Of a stretch of DNA of 40,009 nt, positions 1-9,056 are shown one piece after another (the first letter of the stretch is position 1; each line of letters opens with the position of its first letter). The stretch comes from Terriglobia bacterium (GTDB lineage: Bacteria > Acidobacteriota > Terriglobia > Bryobacterales > Bryobacteraceae): positions 1 through 40,009 of the forward strand of contig JAIQFS010000051.1 in the NCBI GenBank assembly GCA_020073145.1, read 5' to 3'. The position numbers were made by a program, and so were the translations under genes. Below the pieces are notes generated by a model that searched no databases, was not told the DNA's origin, and saw only the letters and a list, made by a program, of their open reading frames with translations.

Positions 1-65
1 GATTCGAGTCGCTCGCGTTCTTCCTCGGTCACCATCAGCGGCTTCTTGGGGCGTCCGGTTCGCAT
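1..65 (-). mobile_element. IS630-type transposase, N-terminal fragment at the window edge
   Basis: Reading the minus strand from an ATG at 63-65 gives MRTGRPKKPLMVTEEERERLE, continuing off the window. The G-R-P-K-K-P-L opening followed by an acidic T-x-E-E-R-x-x-L stretch is typical of the N-terminal helix-turn-helix part of IS630-family transposases. A strong ribosome binding site (AGGAGG) lies just upstream, at about 70-76. Only 21 codons are visible, so the family call rests on this short match. The element appears to have landed just 3' of the secreted protein gene that ends at 132. Confidence 0.6.
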
Positions 66-131
66 CTGAGCCTCCTACATTTTAGATGCAATCCGGGCTT
101 GACTTAGTTCACTTATTTCTGGGACATGAGA

Positions 132-839
132 CTAGGGCAGACGCAGGTCGGTGCCCGATTCCTGGTTCAAGCGCTCCGTCAATGCCTTATCCACCAGCGA
201 CAGCGATACTTGGTTGTGAGTGTTCCCTGCGGTGAAATAGTGCAACGTGTCGCCATCCACCCAATACGCCACTGCGGCGTAGATGGTTCGATCCTTGAAC
301 GCGATCAGATAGTGCTCCGGTTCGGGAGAGGCCGGCTCGGCTTCGGCCGGCCGCGTGACCGGGGCCTCCGCGGGTGCAAAGTCCGAAGCGGCGGCGGAGT
401 TCAAAATCACGGGCTGCTGCGCGGGCGGATAGATCACCACAATGTTGGGTTGTTGCGGGGCCGCCGGATCCGGCAAGTAGGGGTTATCGTAAAATCCGCC
501 GACGAATACCGGAAGGGCGTAAGGAACCAGGGCGCCATTGCGCCGTCTCGAACCAGAAAGACCACGCAAGCCTCCGGGGCCGACCACCCCCGGACGCGCG
601 CGCAACGTCGGATCGTTAGCTGAGAAAGGAACCACCAGCCGGGGTCCGCCGCCGCCGGGGAATACCGCGTTCCCGAAGGTCCGCTGGATTCCGGGCATGG
701 TGGACGTTCCGCCCGGGAATACGATATTACCGAACGAGCCCTGGACAAACGGCTGAGGATTGATCACTCCGCCGCGGTTTTGCGCGCCGGCTATGGCGGC
801 AAGCAGCACCGCCGCTCCGAACCCGACTGCGACTTTCAT
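132..839 (-). CDS. Secreted protein of unknown function, Gly/Pro-rich
   Basis: This 235-residue protein starts with a signal peptide (MKVAVGFGAAVLLAAIAGAQ) and is probably periplasmic or surface-exposed. Residues 25-110 are low-complexity and rich in Gly, Pro and Val, with a repeated F-G-N-x-V-F-P-G-G motif at about 36-43 and 55-62. The middle is Pro/Ala-rich. The last 60 residues look folded, with the motif HYLIAFKDRTIYAAVAYWVD and then D-T-L-H-Y, resembling a C-terminal domain seen in many secreted acidobacterial proteins of unknown role. It is the last gene of the bamA-skp group, on the same strand and 25 bp after skp, so it may be co-transcribed and envelope-related. No enzymatic motif is recognised. 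Confidence 0.75.
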   Translation of the reverse strand: MKVAVGFGAAVLLAAIAGAQNRGGVINPQPFVQGSFGNIVFPGGTSTMPGIQRTFGNAVFPGGGGPRLVVPFSANDPTLRARPGVVGPGGLRGLSGSRRRNGALVPYALPVFVGGFYDNPYLPDPAAPQQPNIVVIYPPAQQPVILNSAAASDFAPAEAPVTRPAEAEPASPEPEHYLIAFKDRTIYAAVAYWVDGDTLHYFTAGNTHNQVSLSLVDKALTERLNQESGTDLRLP

Positions 840-864
840 GGGTGGTTCGCCCCCTCAGCCTATT

Positions 865-1521
865 TTACTGCTTTTTGGGCGCCGTGCCGGCCGGCGGAGC
901 GGTCCGTGCGGGCGGCGCTGATGGGGCTGCTGGGCGCGCCGTTGGAGCCGTCGGCCGCGCGGCCGGAGCCGCCGCCGCCGGAGCGGCCCCAGCCGTGCCC
1001 GGATTCGCCTTGTCATACAGCGCCACGATATCGGCGGTGATATCCACCGCGGTGGCTCTCCAAAGCACATCCGTCTGCGGATTGCTGACGTCAATGATCA
1101 CAGCGAAAGCGTTGTCGGCCGCGTATTTGTCGACCACCTTCATGACCTTGCCGCCCAGCTCCTGCATCAGCTTGCCCTCTTCATCTTGCACGTCCATGTC
1201 GAAGTCTTCGCTGGCCCGCTTCAGCGACGTGGTTTTTGAGTCGATGTCGCGCATCTTCTGGTTCTTGGCGTCATCGCTCATGGTGGCGGTCCCCCTCTTC
1301 AACTGGTCCTGAAGAGCGGTAATGTCGCTCTGTTGCTTTTCCAGCTCCGCTTTTCTGGGCGCGAACTTCGCTTGCAGGTCACCGGCGGCTTTCTGGCCAT
1401 CCTTGGTGCTTAAGATGGCCTGTTGTACGTGGATCACCCCAATCTTCGTGGGGACCTGGGCTTGGGCGTGCGCCGCGAACGCAGCCCCCAACGCCAGTGC
1501 GGGGATAGCAAAAGTCTTCAT
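865..1521 (-). CDS. skp: OmpH/Skp-family periplasmic chaperone
   Basis: Skp/OmpH proteins hold unfolded outer-membrane proteins in the periplasm and hand them to the BAM complex. The 218-residue product has a signal peptide ending near A-Q-A-Q. The core KIGVIHVQQAILSTKDGQKA is the usual OmpH opening (K-I-G-x-V-x-x-x-x-A). A long charged helical stretch (about 50-120) predicts the coiled-coil tentacles, followed by the D-V-x-N-P-Q-T-D-V-L-W-x-x-x-x-x-D-I-T end motif. After that comes an unusual Ala/Pro-rich tail of about 40 residues. The start chosen is the ATG at 1519-1521, which precedes the signal peptide and has an AGGAG about 11 nt upstream; an in-frame ATG at 1581 gives a non-signal extension and is less likely. 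It lies 56 bp downstream of bamA, a conserved pairing. Confidence 0.9.
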   Translation of the reverse strand: MKTFAIPALALGAAFAAHAQAQVPTKIGVIHVQQAILSTKDGQKAAGDLQAKFAPRKAELEKQQSDITALQDQLKRGTATMSDDAKNQKMRDIDSKTTSLKRASEDFDMDVQDEEGKLMQELGGKVMKVVDKYAADNAFAVIIDVSNPQTDVLWRATAVDITADIVALYDKANPGTAGAAPAAAAPAARPTAPTARPAAPSAPPARTAPPAGTAPKKQ

Positions 1522-1577
1522 CGATTTCAAAACTCCTAAGTCTGAAAATACTAACATATCGACGGACACCCCCGTTG

Positions 1578-4574
1578 TCAAAAGGTTCTGCCGACGGTGA
1601 ACCGGAACAACGATCTTCTCTCGTAAAACGGATAGGCCTGCCCATAAGACGCGATCGCGCTATTGAAGGTAGCGGCGTTCGGGAACATGGACCGGTCCGC
1701 CACGATGGGCGGCTGCAGATATTCGCGCAGGATCGACGGATTGTAGGCCCAGTAGACTCGAAACGGCGCCTGGACAATGGGCAGAAGCACTTGGACTTCG
1801 AGCCCGGTGGACGCCCGCATCCTCTGCGTCCCCGCCGCAATGCGCACCTTACTGTCGAACGCCGCCTGCGGAAACTGGGTATTGAGGTCACTCAACCGGG
1901 ACTGCTCGATGCGCAGTTGGTTGCTCAATAAGATTCGGTCGACGCCCGCATCGGCGAAAGCCGCCAGAGTCACCGGTCCGACGATGGGAATGCGGTATTC
2001 GAAGTTCATCAGCCCCTGGGTGTCGCCCCCCGGAGTGATGAGCTGGTAGGAGGGAACCGTCATTTGCACATTCTGGGTCCCGGCCACGCCGTTGACAAAC
2101 ACCTTCTGGGTGCGGGCCGAGCCGTCGGCGTTCAGGACGTTGACCGAGGCGCTCGAAGGGATGAAGGCGATCGGCGTGATGGCAAAAAAGTCGAATCCGC
2201 GGATGTCCTGCTCGCCTCCCATGAACGTGCGCAGAAACGGCGGGACCGCCTTGCCTCCATAGCCGAGAATCGAAGAGCCCATGACATGGAGCGCCAGGAT
2301 ATGGCTCTTGTGCCACGGCGCCGGCTTGTAATACTTGAGATCCAGGGTCGGGCGCACCGTATTGACGTTTCCGCCCAGGAAACTACCTGCGAAATCCGTG
2401 GAGAAGAAGATGCTGCGCCCCCCCGTGGGATTGAGCGGAGAGTTCACCGTGTTGTAGGTATACGAAGGCGTGATATGGCTGGTCTTGACGCCGGTGAGCG
2501 AATTCGGCCCGGCCACGCCGCTGAAATTGATGTACTGGAAATAGCTGTTCGCGGCGCTGGTGAGCGTCTGCACGTTGGTCACGTCGAACCCGTAGGTGAG
2601 CCCCAGACGCGCGAAGCTGCGCTTGCGCGGATAGCTGGCGGACACCGTAAACCCATGGCTGTTCTGCACGTAGTTCAACAGGTTCTGCTGACCCAGCGAG
2701 CTGTACAACTGGGTTACGTCGTACCCAGCGAAAATGGAGGCTTGGCGCGCCTGGTTGAAATCGTACCGCGTCAGGTAGACATTGAAGCCCAGCTGCAGCG
2801 GGCGGTCCAGAAAGTAGGGTTCGGTAAAACCGATACTCACGCTCCGCATCACCGTGCCAAGTTGCGTTTCCAGCGAGAGGGTCTCCCCCAGTCCCAGGAA
2901 GTTGTTGGTGGAGTAGTTGAATCCCACGAAACTCCCCGCCAGCCCGGATACGCCCCCGTTCAAGCCGATCGAGTTCTTGCCGCGTTCTTTTACCTTCAGG
3001 GTGATGTCCACCGTGTTCGATTGCGGGTTGCGGTTGATGGTGGCGGCGTCTTCCTTCTTGAGAGTCTCGAAATAACCCAACTGGTTCAGGCGCAAGATGC
3101 TCAGGTCCCACAGGCGGGTGTTGAACATGTCGCCTTCGTCGAGCAGGATCTCGCGCCGGATGACCTTGTCGCGCGTCGTGGTATTCCCGGAGAAATCGAG
3201 GCGGCGCACGAAGAACTGCTTGCCTTCGTCGGCGGTCAGCGTCAGGTCCACCTGGTCGGTATTGGGGGCAATGTCGAAGGAGGGCTCAGGAACGAAATCG
3301 ATGTAGCCGAATTCACCGTAGAGCGTACGCATGTTCTCCAGGCCTTTGCGGAGCTTGGCGGTCGAAAACACATCTCCGGGGCGCATCTGGAACAGCGACG
3401 GAGTCAGGCTCTCCGGAGTACGAAACAGCTTGACTCCCGAATAGCTGACCATGTGCAGGTGGTAGAGGCGGCCCTCTTCCACGGGAATTTTGATATCCGC
3501 GAAGATCCCCGGTTTGTTGGCCTTGATCAGCGGCAGCTTCCAGCCCTCACCGCCTGTCCGGCGCATGGTTACGCTCTGGTCGAGCGCCTTGGCGGTGAAG
3601 TAACCCTGATCCTGATAGGCCTGGCGGATTCGTTCTTTGTCCTCTTCCAGCTTGTCGGGGTCATAGGTCTTGGCGAAGAGGTCTTCGAGCACGATCGAAT
3701 AGGGAATGCCGATCGGCCGGGTGTTTTTCATGGCGCGGATCACCCACCGCTTGGTGAAGGCTTGAGTGCCCTCAATGTCGATCACCCCAACCTTGACCTT
3801 CGGCCCCTCGTTCACGTTAAAGGTGACTTTGAGGGAGGACGGGGGAAGCTGCTCGATGACGGGATCGACCGTGGCGTACTGTCGGCCGCGTTCGGAAAGA
3901 AATTCCTTGAGCACGACGGCCGCCCGCTGGATTTTGTTCGGGTCGTATTGCGATTCCACCACCAGCCCGACCTTGCGGTCCTTGAACCGGTCGAGTATCT
4001 CGGAAACGGTGACGGAGTGGATGCCCTGGTAGTCGATCGACCGCACCACCCGGCGCTCGACAACCACGAACGTGATCACCACGCCGGTGCGGCCCGGCTC
4101 CGCTTCGATGTGAATGTCGTCGAACCGGCCCGTATTCCAAAGCGCCATGAAGTCGCGGCGTAACGTGTCTTCGTTATAAACGTCGCCGGACTTGGTGACA
4201 ATCTGGGTTTTGAGCATGTCCTGAGGAACCCGGCGGGCCCCGCGAAACGTGACGCTCTCCACCAGTTCCCCGGACGGTTGGACCGGGAGAGCGGGCTGGG
4301 CCGGCGCTTCCAACTTGGGCTGGCCGGGCACCGGCGCCGCAGGCTGTGGCGGGGCCGGCTGCGGCGGAGCGGCCGGTGGCGGCGCGGCCTGGGGAACGTT
4401 TTCAAACGGATTCTGCTGTCGCGGTGCTGGCGGTTGTTGCGCGGGAGCTTGCTGCGCAGGCGGTTGTTGCGCGGGGGGTGGCGGGGGCTGCTGCTGAGCC
4501 CACGCCGGAACCACCAAAGGAGCGCACAGAACCAGGGACACAGTCGCCAGGCGTAGCCGCCTGAGAAGCTTCAT
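1578..4574 (-). CDS. bamA: Outer membrane protein assembly factor BamA
   Basis: BamA is the Omp85 core of the machine that inserts beta-barrel proteins into the outer membrane. The 998-residue product has a signal peptide (MKLLRRLRLATVSLVLCAPL...), then about 70 residues of Gln/Pro/Ala repeats, then a run of POTRA domains (first one starting GELVESVTFRGARRVP), and a C-terminal barrel. The barrel carries the family's L6 motif R-G-F at R792 (IRGFDF) and ends in Phe (FTVGRTF), the usual outer-membrane sorting signal. Proteobacterial BamA is about 800 residues; much of the excess here is the Pro/Gln linker. The start at 4574 is chosen because it precedes the signal peptide and has GGAAAGG upstream; the frame stays open to 4766. 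skp follows directly. Confidence 0.95.
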   Translation of the reverse strand: MKLLRRLRLATVSLVLCAPLVVPAWAQQQPPPPPAQQPPAQQAPAQQPPAPRQQNPFENVPQAAPPPAAPPQPAPPQPAAPVPGQPKLEAPAQPALPVQPSGELVESVTFRGARRVPQDMLKTQIVTKSGDVYNEDTLRRDFMALWNTGRFDDIHIEAEPGRTGVVITFVVVERRVVRSIDYQGIHSVTVSEILDRFKDRKVGLVVESQYDPNKIQRAAVVLKEFLSERGRQYATVDPVIEQLPPSSLKVTFNVNEGPKVKVGVIDIEGTQAFTKRWVIRAMKNTRPIGIPYSIVLEDLFAKTYDPDKLEEDKERIRQAYQDQGYFTAKALDQSVTMRRTGGEGWKLPLIKANKPGIFADIKIPVEEGRLYHLHMVSYSGVKLFRTPESLTPSLFQMRPGDVFSTAKLRKGLENMRTLYGEFGYIDFVPEPSFDIAPNTDQVDLTLTADEGKQFFVRRLDFSGNTTTRDKVIRREILLDEGDMFNTRLWDLSILRLNQLGYFETLKKEDAATINRNPQSNTVDITLKVKERGKNSIGLNGGVSGLAGSFVGFNYSTNNFLGLGETLSLETQLGTVMRSVSIGFTEPYFLDRPLQLGFNVYLTRYDFNQARQASIFAGYDVTQLYSSLGQQNLLNYVQNSHGFTVSASYPRKRSFARLGLTYGFDVTNVQTLTSAANSYFQYINFSGVAGPNSLTGVKTSHITPSYTYNTVNSPLNPTGGRSIFFSTDFAGSFLGGNVNTVRPTLDLKYYKPAPWHKSHILALHVMGSSILGYGGKAVPPFLRTFMGGEQDIRGFDFFAITPIAFIPSSASVNVLNADGSARTQKVFVNGVAGTQNVQMTVPSYQLITPGGDTQGLMNFEYRIPIVGPVTLAAFADAGVDRILLSNQLRIEQSRLSDLNTQFPQAAFDSKVRIAAGTQRMRASTGLEVQVLLPIVQAPFRVYWAYNPSILREYLQPPIVADRSMFPNAATFNSAIASYGQAYPFYERRSLFRFTVGRTF

Positions 4575-4671
4575 CGGAACATACCTTTCCACTCTGCGCG
4601 CCAACGATGACAGTGATGCACGGGTGCCGGTCTCACTCGGTACAGATCGGTTGCCAAGATGGTAAGCCATT

Positions 4672-4701
4672 ATTTTACCGGATCTTGGGGGCATTGAACA
4701 A
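4672..4701 (-). promoter_or_regulatory. Candidate sigma70-type promoter for bamA
   Basis: On the minus strand a TTGTTC -35 (4696-4701) and a TAAAAT -10 (4672-4677, five of six consensus) are separated by 18 bp. They sit about 100 bp upstream of the bamA ATG, in the only sizeable gap before the operon. The -35 match is poor (TTG only), so this is tentative. Confidence 0.35.
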
Positions 4702-4768
4702 CGAGCGGGCGACACTACACTGTGAATCGGGGTCACACCTCTGGGGAGCCCCCGGAACTGCCCCATCG

Positions 4769-5161
4769 CTACGCCCCAACGGACGTCCGAATGAAACTCA
4801 CGATGGAGTCGAGAGACGCGCCGGGCTGAAAAACGGCGGCCACCCCCTGCTGCTTGAGCGCCGCTGCGTCCTCATCCGGGACGATCCCCCCCACCACGAC
4901 CTTGACGTCGGCCATGTCCTTTTCTCGCAGTAGTTCCAGGATCCGCGGCACGATGGCGTTGTGGGCGCCCGACAGAATCGACAGCCCGATCACCTGCACG
5001 TCCTCCTGCAGCGCCGCGCTGACGATCATCTCCGGGGTTTGCCGCAGCCCCGTGTAAATCACTTCCATGCCGGCATCGCGCAGGGCGCGAGCGATCACCT
5101 TGGCCCCGCGGTCGTGGCCGTCCAGACCGGGCTTGGCCACCAGCACTCGAATCGGTCTCAT
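4769..5161 (-). CDS. B12-binding small subunit of an acyl-CoA mutase
   Basis: This 130-residue protein is a stand-alone cobalamin-binding domain of the methylmalonyl/isobutyryl-CoA mutase type. It shows the D-x-H-x-x-G signature (LDGHDRGAK, His supplying the lower axial cobalt ligand), the G-L-S-I-L segment and the V-V-G-G motif of the B12 Rossmann fold. It follows the large subunit after a 3-bp gap, so the two are translated from one message and should form the holoenzyme. In many bacteria both domains are fused into one chain of about 700 residues; the split form is typical of archaeal and several soil-bacterial enzymes. The residues deciding substrate specificity are in the large subunit. 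Confidence 0.9.
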   Translation of the reverse strand: MRPIRVLVAKPGLDGHDRGAKVIARALRDAGMEVIYTGLRQTPEMIVSAALQEDVQVIGLSILSGAHNAIVPRILELLREKDMADVKVVVGGIVPDEDAAALKQQGVAAVFQPGASLDSIVSFIRTSVGA

Positions 5162-5164
5162 AAT

Positions 5165-6757
5165 TTACAAATGGCTCGTTTCCTGGTACGCCCCGAATAC
5201 TCCCCGCAACGCATCGCAAATCTCGCCTAGCGTGGCGTAGGCGCGGACGGCGTCTAGCAGGCACGGCATCGTATTCTCTTTCCCCTCGGCGGCCCGGCGC
5301 AGTGCGCCCAGACTCCGAACCACTCGGGAATTCTCCCGGCGTCGGCGTAAGTTCCCGAGCTTGGCCGTTTGCTGCCGCGCCGACGTTTCGTCGATCTGCA
5401 GCAACTCAATGGGCTGGTCGTCGGACTGGAACCGATTCACACCCACGATGGTGCGCGCTCCGGATTCCACCTCGCGCTGATACTGGTAGCTGGCGGTAGC
5501 GATCTCTCGCTGGGGGAAGCCGGTCTCGATGGCCGCGATCATGCCGCCCATTTCGTCGATCCGCCGGATGTAATCCTGCGCCGCCCGCTCCGTGTCGAGC
5601 GTCAGTCGCTCCACGAAGTAGCTTCCCCCGAGCGGATCCGGCGTCTGAACCACCCCGCTTTCGTAGGCCAGCACCTGTTGGGTGCGCAATGCCAGGGTCA
5701 CCGCGTGTTCGCCGGGCAGCGCGTACGCCTCATCGAGCGAGTTGGTGTGCAGCGATTGGGCGCCGCCCAGCACCGCCGCCAGCGCCTGCAGCGAGGTGCG
5801 CACCACATTGTTGTAGGGCTGCTGCCAGGTGAGCGAACAGCCCGCCGTCTGGGCGTGGAACCGCAGCTTTAGGCTGCGCTCGCTGCGCGCGCCATAGCGG
5901 TCGCGCATGACGTCGGCCCAGATCTTCCGCGCCGCCCGGTATTTGGCGATTTCCTCGAAAAAGTCATTGTGAGCGTTGAAGAAGAAGCTCAACCGCGGGG
6001 CGAAATCATCGATTGCCAGCCCGCGTTCCAACGCCCAATCCACGTACTCGATGCCGTCCCGCAGAGTGAACGCCAGCTCCTGCACGGCGGTTGAGCCGGC
6101 CTCGCGAATATGGTACCCACTGATGGAAATGGGGTTGAACCGGGGCGTGTGGCGAGCGCCGAACTCGATGGTGTCGGTCACCAGCCGCATGGAAGGACGC
6201 GGCGGGAAAATGAACTCCTTCTGCGCGATGTACTCTTTGAGAATGTCGTTCTGCAGCGTGCCGGAGAGCCGCGCCCAGTCCACGCCTTGCTGCTCGGCCA
6301 CAGCCAGATACATTGCCCACAACACCGCCGCCGGAGAGTTGATGGTCATGGAGACGGTGACGTCGCCCAGCGGGATCCCCTGAAACAGGGTTTCCATGTC
6401 CTCCAGTGAGCAGATCGATACGCCGCACTTCCCCACTTCCCCTTCGCTCAGGGCGTGATCGGCGTCATATCCCATCAGGGTCGGCAGATCGAACGCCACC
6501 GACAATCCGGTCTGCCCCTGGTCCAGCAGGTAGCGATACCGCCGGTTGGTTTCTTCGGGCGTCGCAAACCCGGAGAACTGCCGCATTGTCCACAGTTTGC
6601 CGCGATACATGTCGCGGTGGATACCGCGCGTGTAGGGGAACTCCCCCGGCGCGCCCAGGTCGCGCTCCGGGTCCAGGTCCTGCACCTGTTCCGGCCCGTA
6701 GAGCGGCTGGATGGGCACTCCGCTGAGGGTCGAAAATTGGCGTTCGGCCGTTTTCAT
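5165..6757 (-). CDS. Acyl-CoA mutase large subunit, isobutyryl-CoA-mutase-like
   Basis: This 530-residue TIM-barrel catalytic subunit belongs to the B12-dependent acyl-CoA mutases, which rearrange CoA-ester carbon skeletons by a radical mechanism. Family blocks are intact: [62 protein letters not shown] and [14 protein letters not shown]. Methylmalonyl-CoA mutases carry Tyr and Arg (Y89/R207 in Propionibacterium numbering) contacting the substrate carboxylate. Here the aligned residues are Phe61 (T-M-R-Q-F-S-G-F) and Gln179 (Y-I-A-Q-K-E), the pair found in isobutyryl-CoA mutase. I therefore expect isobutyryl/butyryl-CoA or another non-carboxylated acyl-CoA as substrate; a default label of methylmalonyl-CoA mutase would be doubtful. 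It is co-transcribed with the B12 subunit. No MeaB-type GTPase chaperone or epimerase is in the window. Confidence 0.85.
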   Translation of the reverse strand: MKTAERQFSTLSGVPIQPLYGPEQVQDLDPERDLGAPGEFPYTRGIHRDMYRGKLWTMRQFSGFATPEETNRRYRYLLDQGQTGLSVAFDLPTLMGYDADHALSEGEVGKCGVSICSLEDMETLFQGIPLGDVTVSMTINSPAAVLWAMYLAVAEQQGVDWARLSGTLQNDILKEYIAQKEFIFPPRPSMRLVTDTIEFGARHTPRFNPISISGYHIREAGSTAVQELAFTLRDGIEYVDWALERGLAIDDFAPRLSFFFNAHNDFFEEIAKYRAARKIWADVMRDRYGARSERSLKLRFHAQTAGCSLTWQQPYNNVVRTSLQALAAVLGGAQSLHTNSLDEAYALPGEHAVTLALRTQQVLAYESGVVQTPDPLGGSYFVERLTLDTERAAQDYIRRIDEMGGMIAAIETGFPQREIATASYQYQREVESGARTIVGVNRFQSDDQPIELLQIDETSARQQTAKLGNLRRRRENSRVVRSLGALRRAAEGKENTMPCLLDAVRAYATLGEICDALRGVFGAYQETSHL

Positions 6758-6911
6758 CCGCTACCGATCTTTATCCTAGCGCGGATGCCCCCGAGGTTGG
6801 ACGAGGCGCCCCGGCCCGAGCATTCTGAAGGGTGCGTGTCCCGACGAGCGATGGGGCAGTCTCGACCAACCGCCAGAACGTTGATCCGAAACAGGGTTGT
6901 GATGCACGCAG

Positions 6912-6951
6912 ACCGGGCGGCCATCGCCTCTCAAGGGATGGTTCGCCCGGT
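6912..6951 (-). terminator. Hairpin downstream of the TonB receptor remnant
   Basis: ACCGGGCG (6912-6919) pairs with CGCCCGGT (6944-6951), and the stem extends imperfectly inwards (CCATC/GATGG). It lies 17-57 bp past the receptor's restored stop at 6969. There is no T tract, so this is only a possible factor-assisted terminator. Confidence 0.35.
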
Positions 6952-6968
6952 TTGCGGCACCGGAATCC

Positions 6969-8132
6969 TCAGAACAGCAGTTTCAATCCCAGTTGCCCGA
7001 TGCGTGGATCCTGCGCGCCCGTAATGGTGCCGAATCCTCCGGATGAAACCGAGTTGGCGGGATTGTTGAAATTTGGCGCGATTCAACAGGTTGAAGAACT
7101 CCGCCCGGAACTGCATCTTCAGCTTTTCGCTGTACAGCGCGAATTCTTTGAACAACCCCGCGTCCCAGCCAAACAGATCGGGGCCGTACACCGAGCCCTT
7201 CCCCAAGTTCCCGAACGTTCCCACCGCCGGCAATCCAAACGAAGATTTCACCAGATAGTTCACACATCGAACGCTTGTGCCGCAGGCTCCCTCGCCATAC
7301 ACGGGGCCACCGAGGTAATTCGCGTGGTCCGAATTGTTGGCGGTTCGCGACTGGTCCTGTCCGGCGAGAATCGTGATCGGGGCTCCGGTCATGTAGTTGA
7401 GGATTCCCGTCAGTTGCCATCCGCCTGCGGCCGTCCTCACAAACGCGTTGGCGTTTGCCAGCTTGGGCAGGCAGTACACGTACGACACCACGAAGCGATG
7501 CCGGTGGTCGCAGTCGGAAGCGCCTCGGTCGTACTGATGACGCCCCGGCAGATAATACGGAATCGGCGAGGAGGGCGCCACCGCCGGGCCGGAGATCGCC
7601 TGGGTTGCCGGCAGATCGTCGATGGACTTCGACCAGGTATAGTTCGCCAGCAGGGTCATCCCGCTCCGGAACCTCCGCTCCGCCGTGAGTTGCAGAGAAT
7701 TGAAGGACGAGTTGACATCGTACGAAACCTGAGTGACATTGCTGTACCCAGGCATGACCCGCCGCGCGTCTGCCCCTAGCGCGCTCCCCGGAATGTAGGC
7801 CGACGGGTTCAACTCGATCGACTCCATCCCGTGACTTCCGTGCGAACCTACATAGCCCGCCCGGGCCAGCCACCCGCCGGCCAGTTGCCGCTCCACCATC
7901 AGGTTCCACGTGTAGTTGACCGGCGACACCCCTTTGAAGTTGTTGGACGTGTCGTAGGTCACCGCGAGCACCGGCGCCGGGAACGCCGAGTTCTTCGGCG
8001 GCGGCCATTGCCCGGGGAACGGATTGGTAATGCCCAGGTACGGATTGCTGAACGTCCCCTGGGGTTGTGTCAGGTTGATTTGCGGACTGAACGGCGTCAG
8101 GTCTACCATCCGGTTGCTCATCGTATTCGGCG
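6969..8132 (-). pseudogene. TonB-dependent receptor, C-terminal fragment, 5'-truncated and frameshifted
   Basis: About 388 codons of the outer-membrane barrel of a large TonB-dependent transporter survive. Typical segments include MVDLTPFSPQ, GYVGSHGSHGME, LANYTWSKSIDD and FRAEFFNLLNRAKF. The plug, carboxypeptidase-like N-terminal domain and first barrel part (several hundred residues in relatives) are absent: coding similarity stops at about 8121-8132, exactly where a GH10 gene on the other strand begins. Near the 3' end an extra base in the AAATTT run (7069-7074) shifts the frame. Removing it restores KFNNPANSVSSGGFGTITGA and the canonical ending G-L-K-L-L-F with a stop at 6969-6971; as written, the shifted frame runs on to 6931. 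A functional receptor is not expected. An assembly or base error remains possible for the indel. Confidence 0.85.
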
Positions 8133-9056
8133 GCACGGAACAAGTCCGAAGAGTACGCACACCGGTTTCGCGATGGGTTCAACTTCGCCACCCTTCCGTT
8201 CTACCGTCCGGCCGTCGAGCGCGTCGAAGGCAAGCCGGACTATGGCGCGGTGGATGCCATTCTCGGCCAGATGGCCGGAACGGAGATTCTGGCGAAGGGT
8301 CATCCCTTGGTCTGGTTCCACAACGCGGGCATCCCCGAATTCCTGAAGAAAAAATCGTGGTCTGAGATCCGGCAAAGCTGCCGCGAGTACGTATTGGGCA
8401 GCGTCGGGCGCTACCGCACGCGCATTCACGCATGGGATGTCATCAACGAGGCGCACGATTGGGCGAACGAGCTGGGGTTCGACCAGGAGCAGCTCCTGGA
8501 GCTGACCCGCATGGCCGCGGACGCGGCCCGCGAGGCCGATCCCACGGCCTTCCGTCTGGTGAACGCCTGCTGTACATGGGGCGAGTATGCCGCCGAGGGC
8601 AAGAGCTATTTCGGCGCCATGCTCCAGCCCATTCGGACGCCGTTCGAATACTACAAGACCCTCGAGACGGCCCGTGTGTCTTATGAAGCCATCGGCCTGC
8701 AACTCTACAACCCGGGGCGGGACATGCTCGAAATCGAGCGCCAGTTGGACCGCTTCATCGCTCTCGGAAAGCCGATTCACGTGACGGAATTAGGCGTGCC
8801 GTCGACGAGCGAGCACGCCAAGGACCCGGCCACCGAGAAGCAGTGGCACGGCGTTTGGACCGCCAAGGCCCAGGCGGATTGGGTCGAGCAGTTTTACACG
8901 ATCTGCTATAGCAAGCCGCAGGTGCAGGCCGTCACCTGGTGGGACTTGGCGGATCCGGCATTCATTCGTGATGGCGGCCTGCTGGATGCCGAGTTTCGTC
9001 CCAAGGAAGCCTACGAACGCCTGCGCGGCCTGACCGCCTCCTGGCGTCAGGCGTAG
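8133..9056 (+). pseudogene. GH10 endo-xylanase-like protein, 5'-truncated
   Basis: GH10 enzymes hydrolyse the beta-1,4-xylan backbone. The reading frame contains family motifs from its very beginning: F-N-F-A-T-L-P-F-Y (8178 on), GHPLVWFHNAG, WDVINEAHD with the acid/base Glu at 8448-8450, and IHVTELGVPS with the nucleophile Glu at 8787-8789. It ends with WWDLADPAFIRDGGLLD. The catalytic pair is therefore intact, but there is no signal peptide and no start codon before the first conserved block; the earliest in-frame start is a GTG at 8250, inside the domain. The 5' part was lost at the junction shared with the TonB receptor fragment. Its 3' end overlaps rhaI tail to tail by 10 bp, so the 3' boundary is probably original and this gene once belonged to the carbohydrate locus. 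Confidence 0.85.

Noticed and set aside
1522-1581. Longer Skp starting at the ATG at 1581
   Set aside because: It would add 20 residues before a normal signal peptide and sit over the bamA stop; the ATG at 1521 has the ribosome binding site.
2064-4163. A 699-codon plus-strand open frame opposite bamA
   Set aside because: It is the antisense of a highly conserved gene. Its translation is Arg/Glu/His/Gly-rich with no family motif, a typical by-product of high GC.
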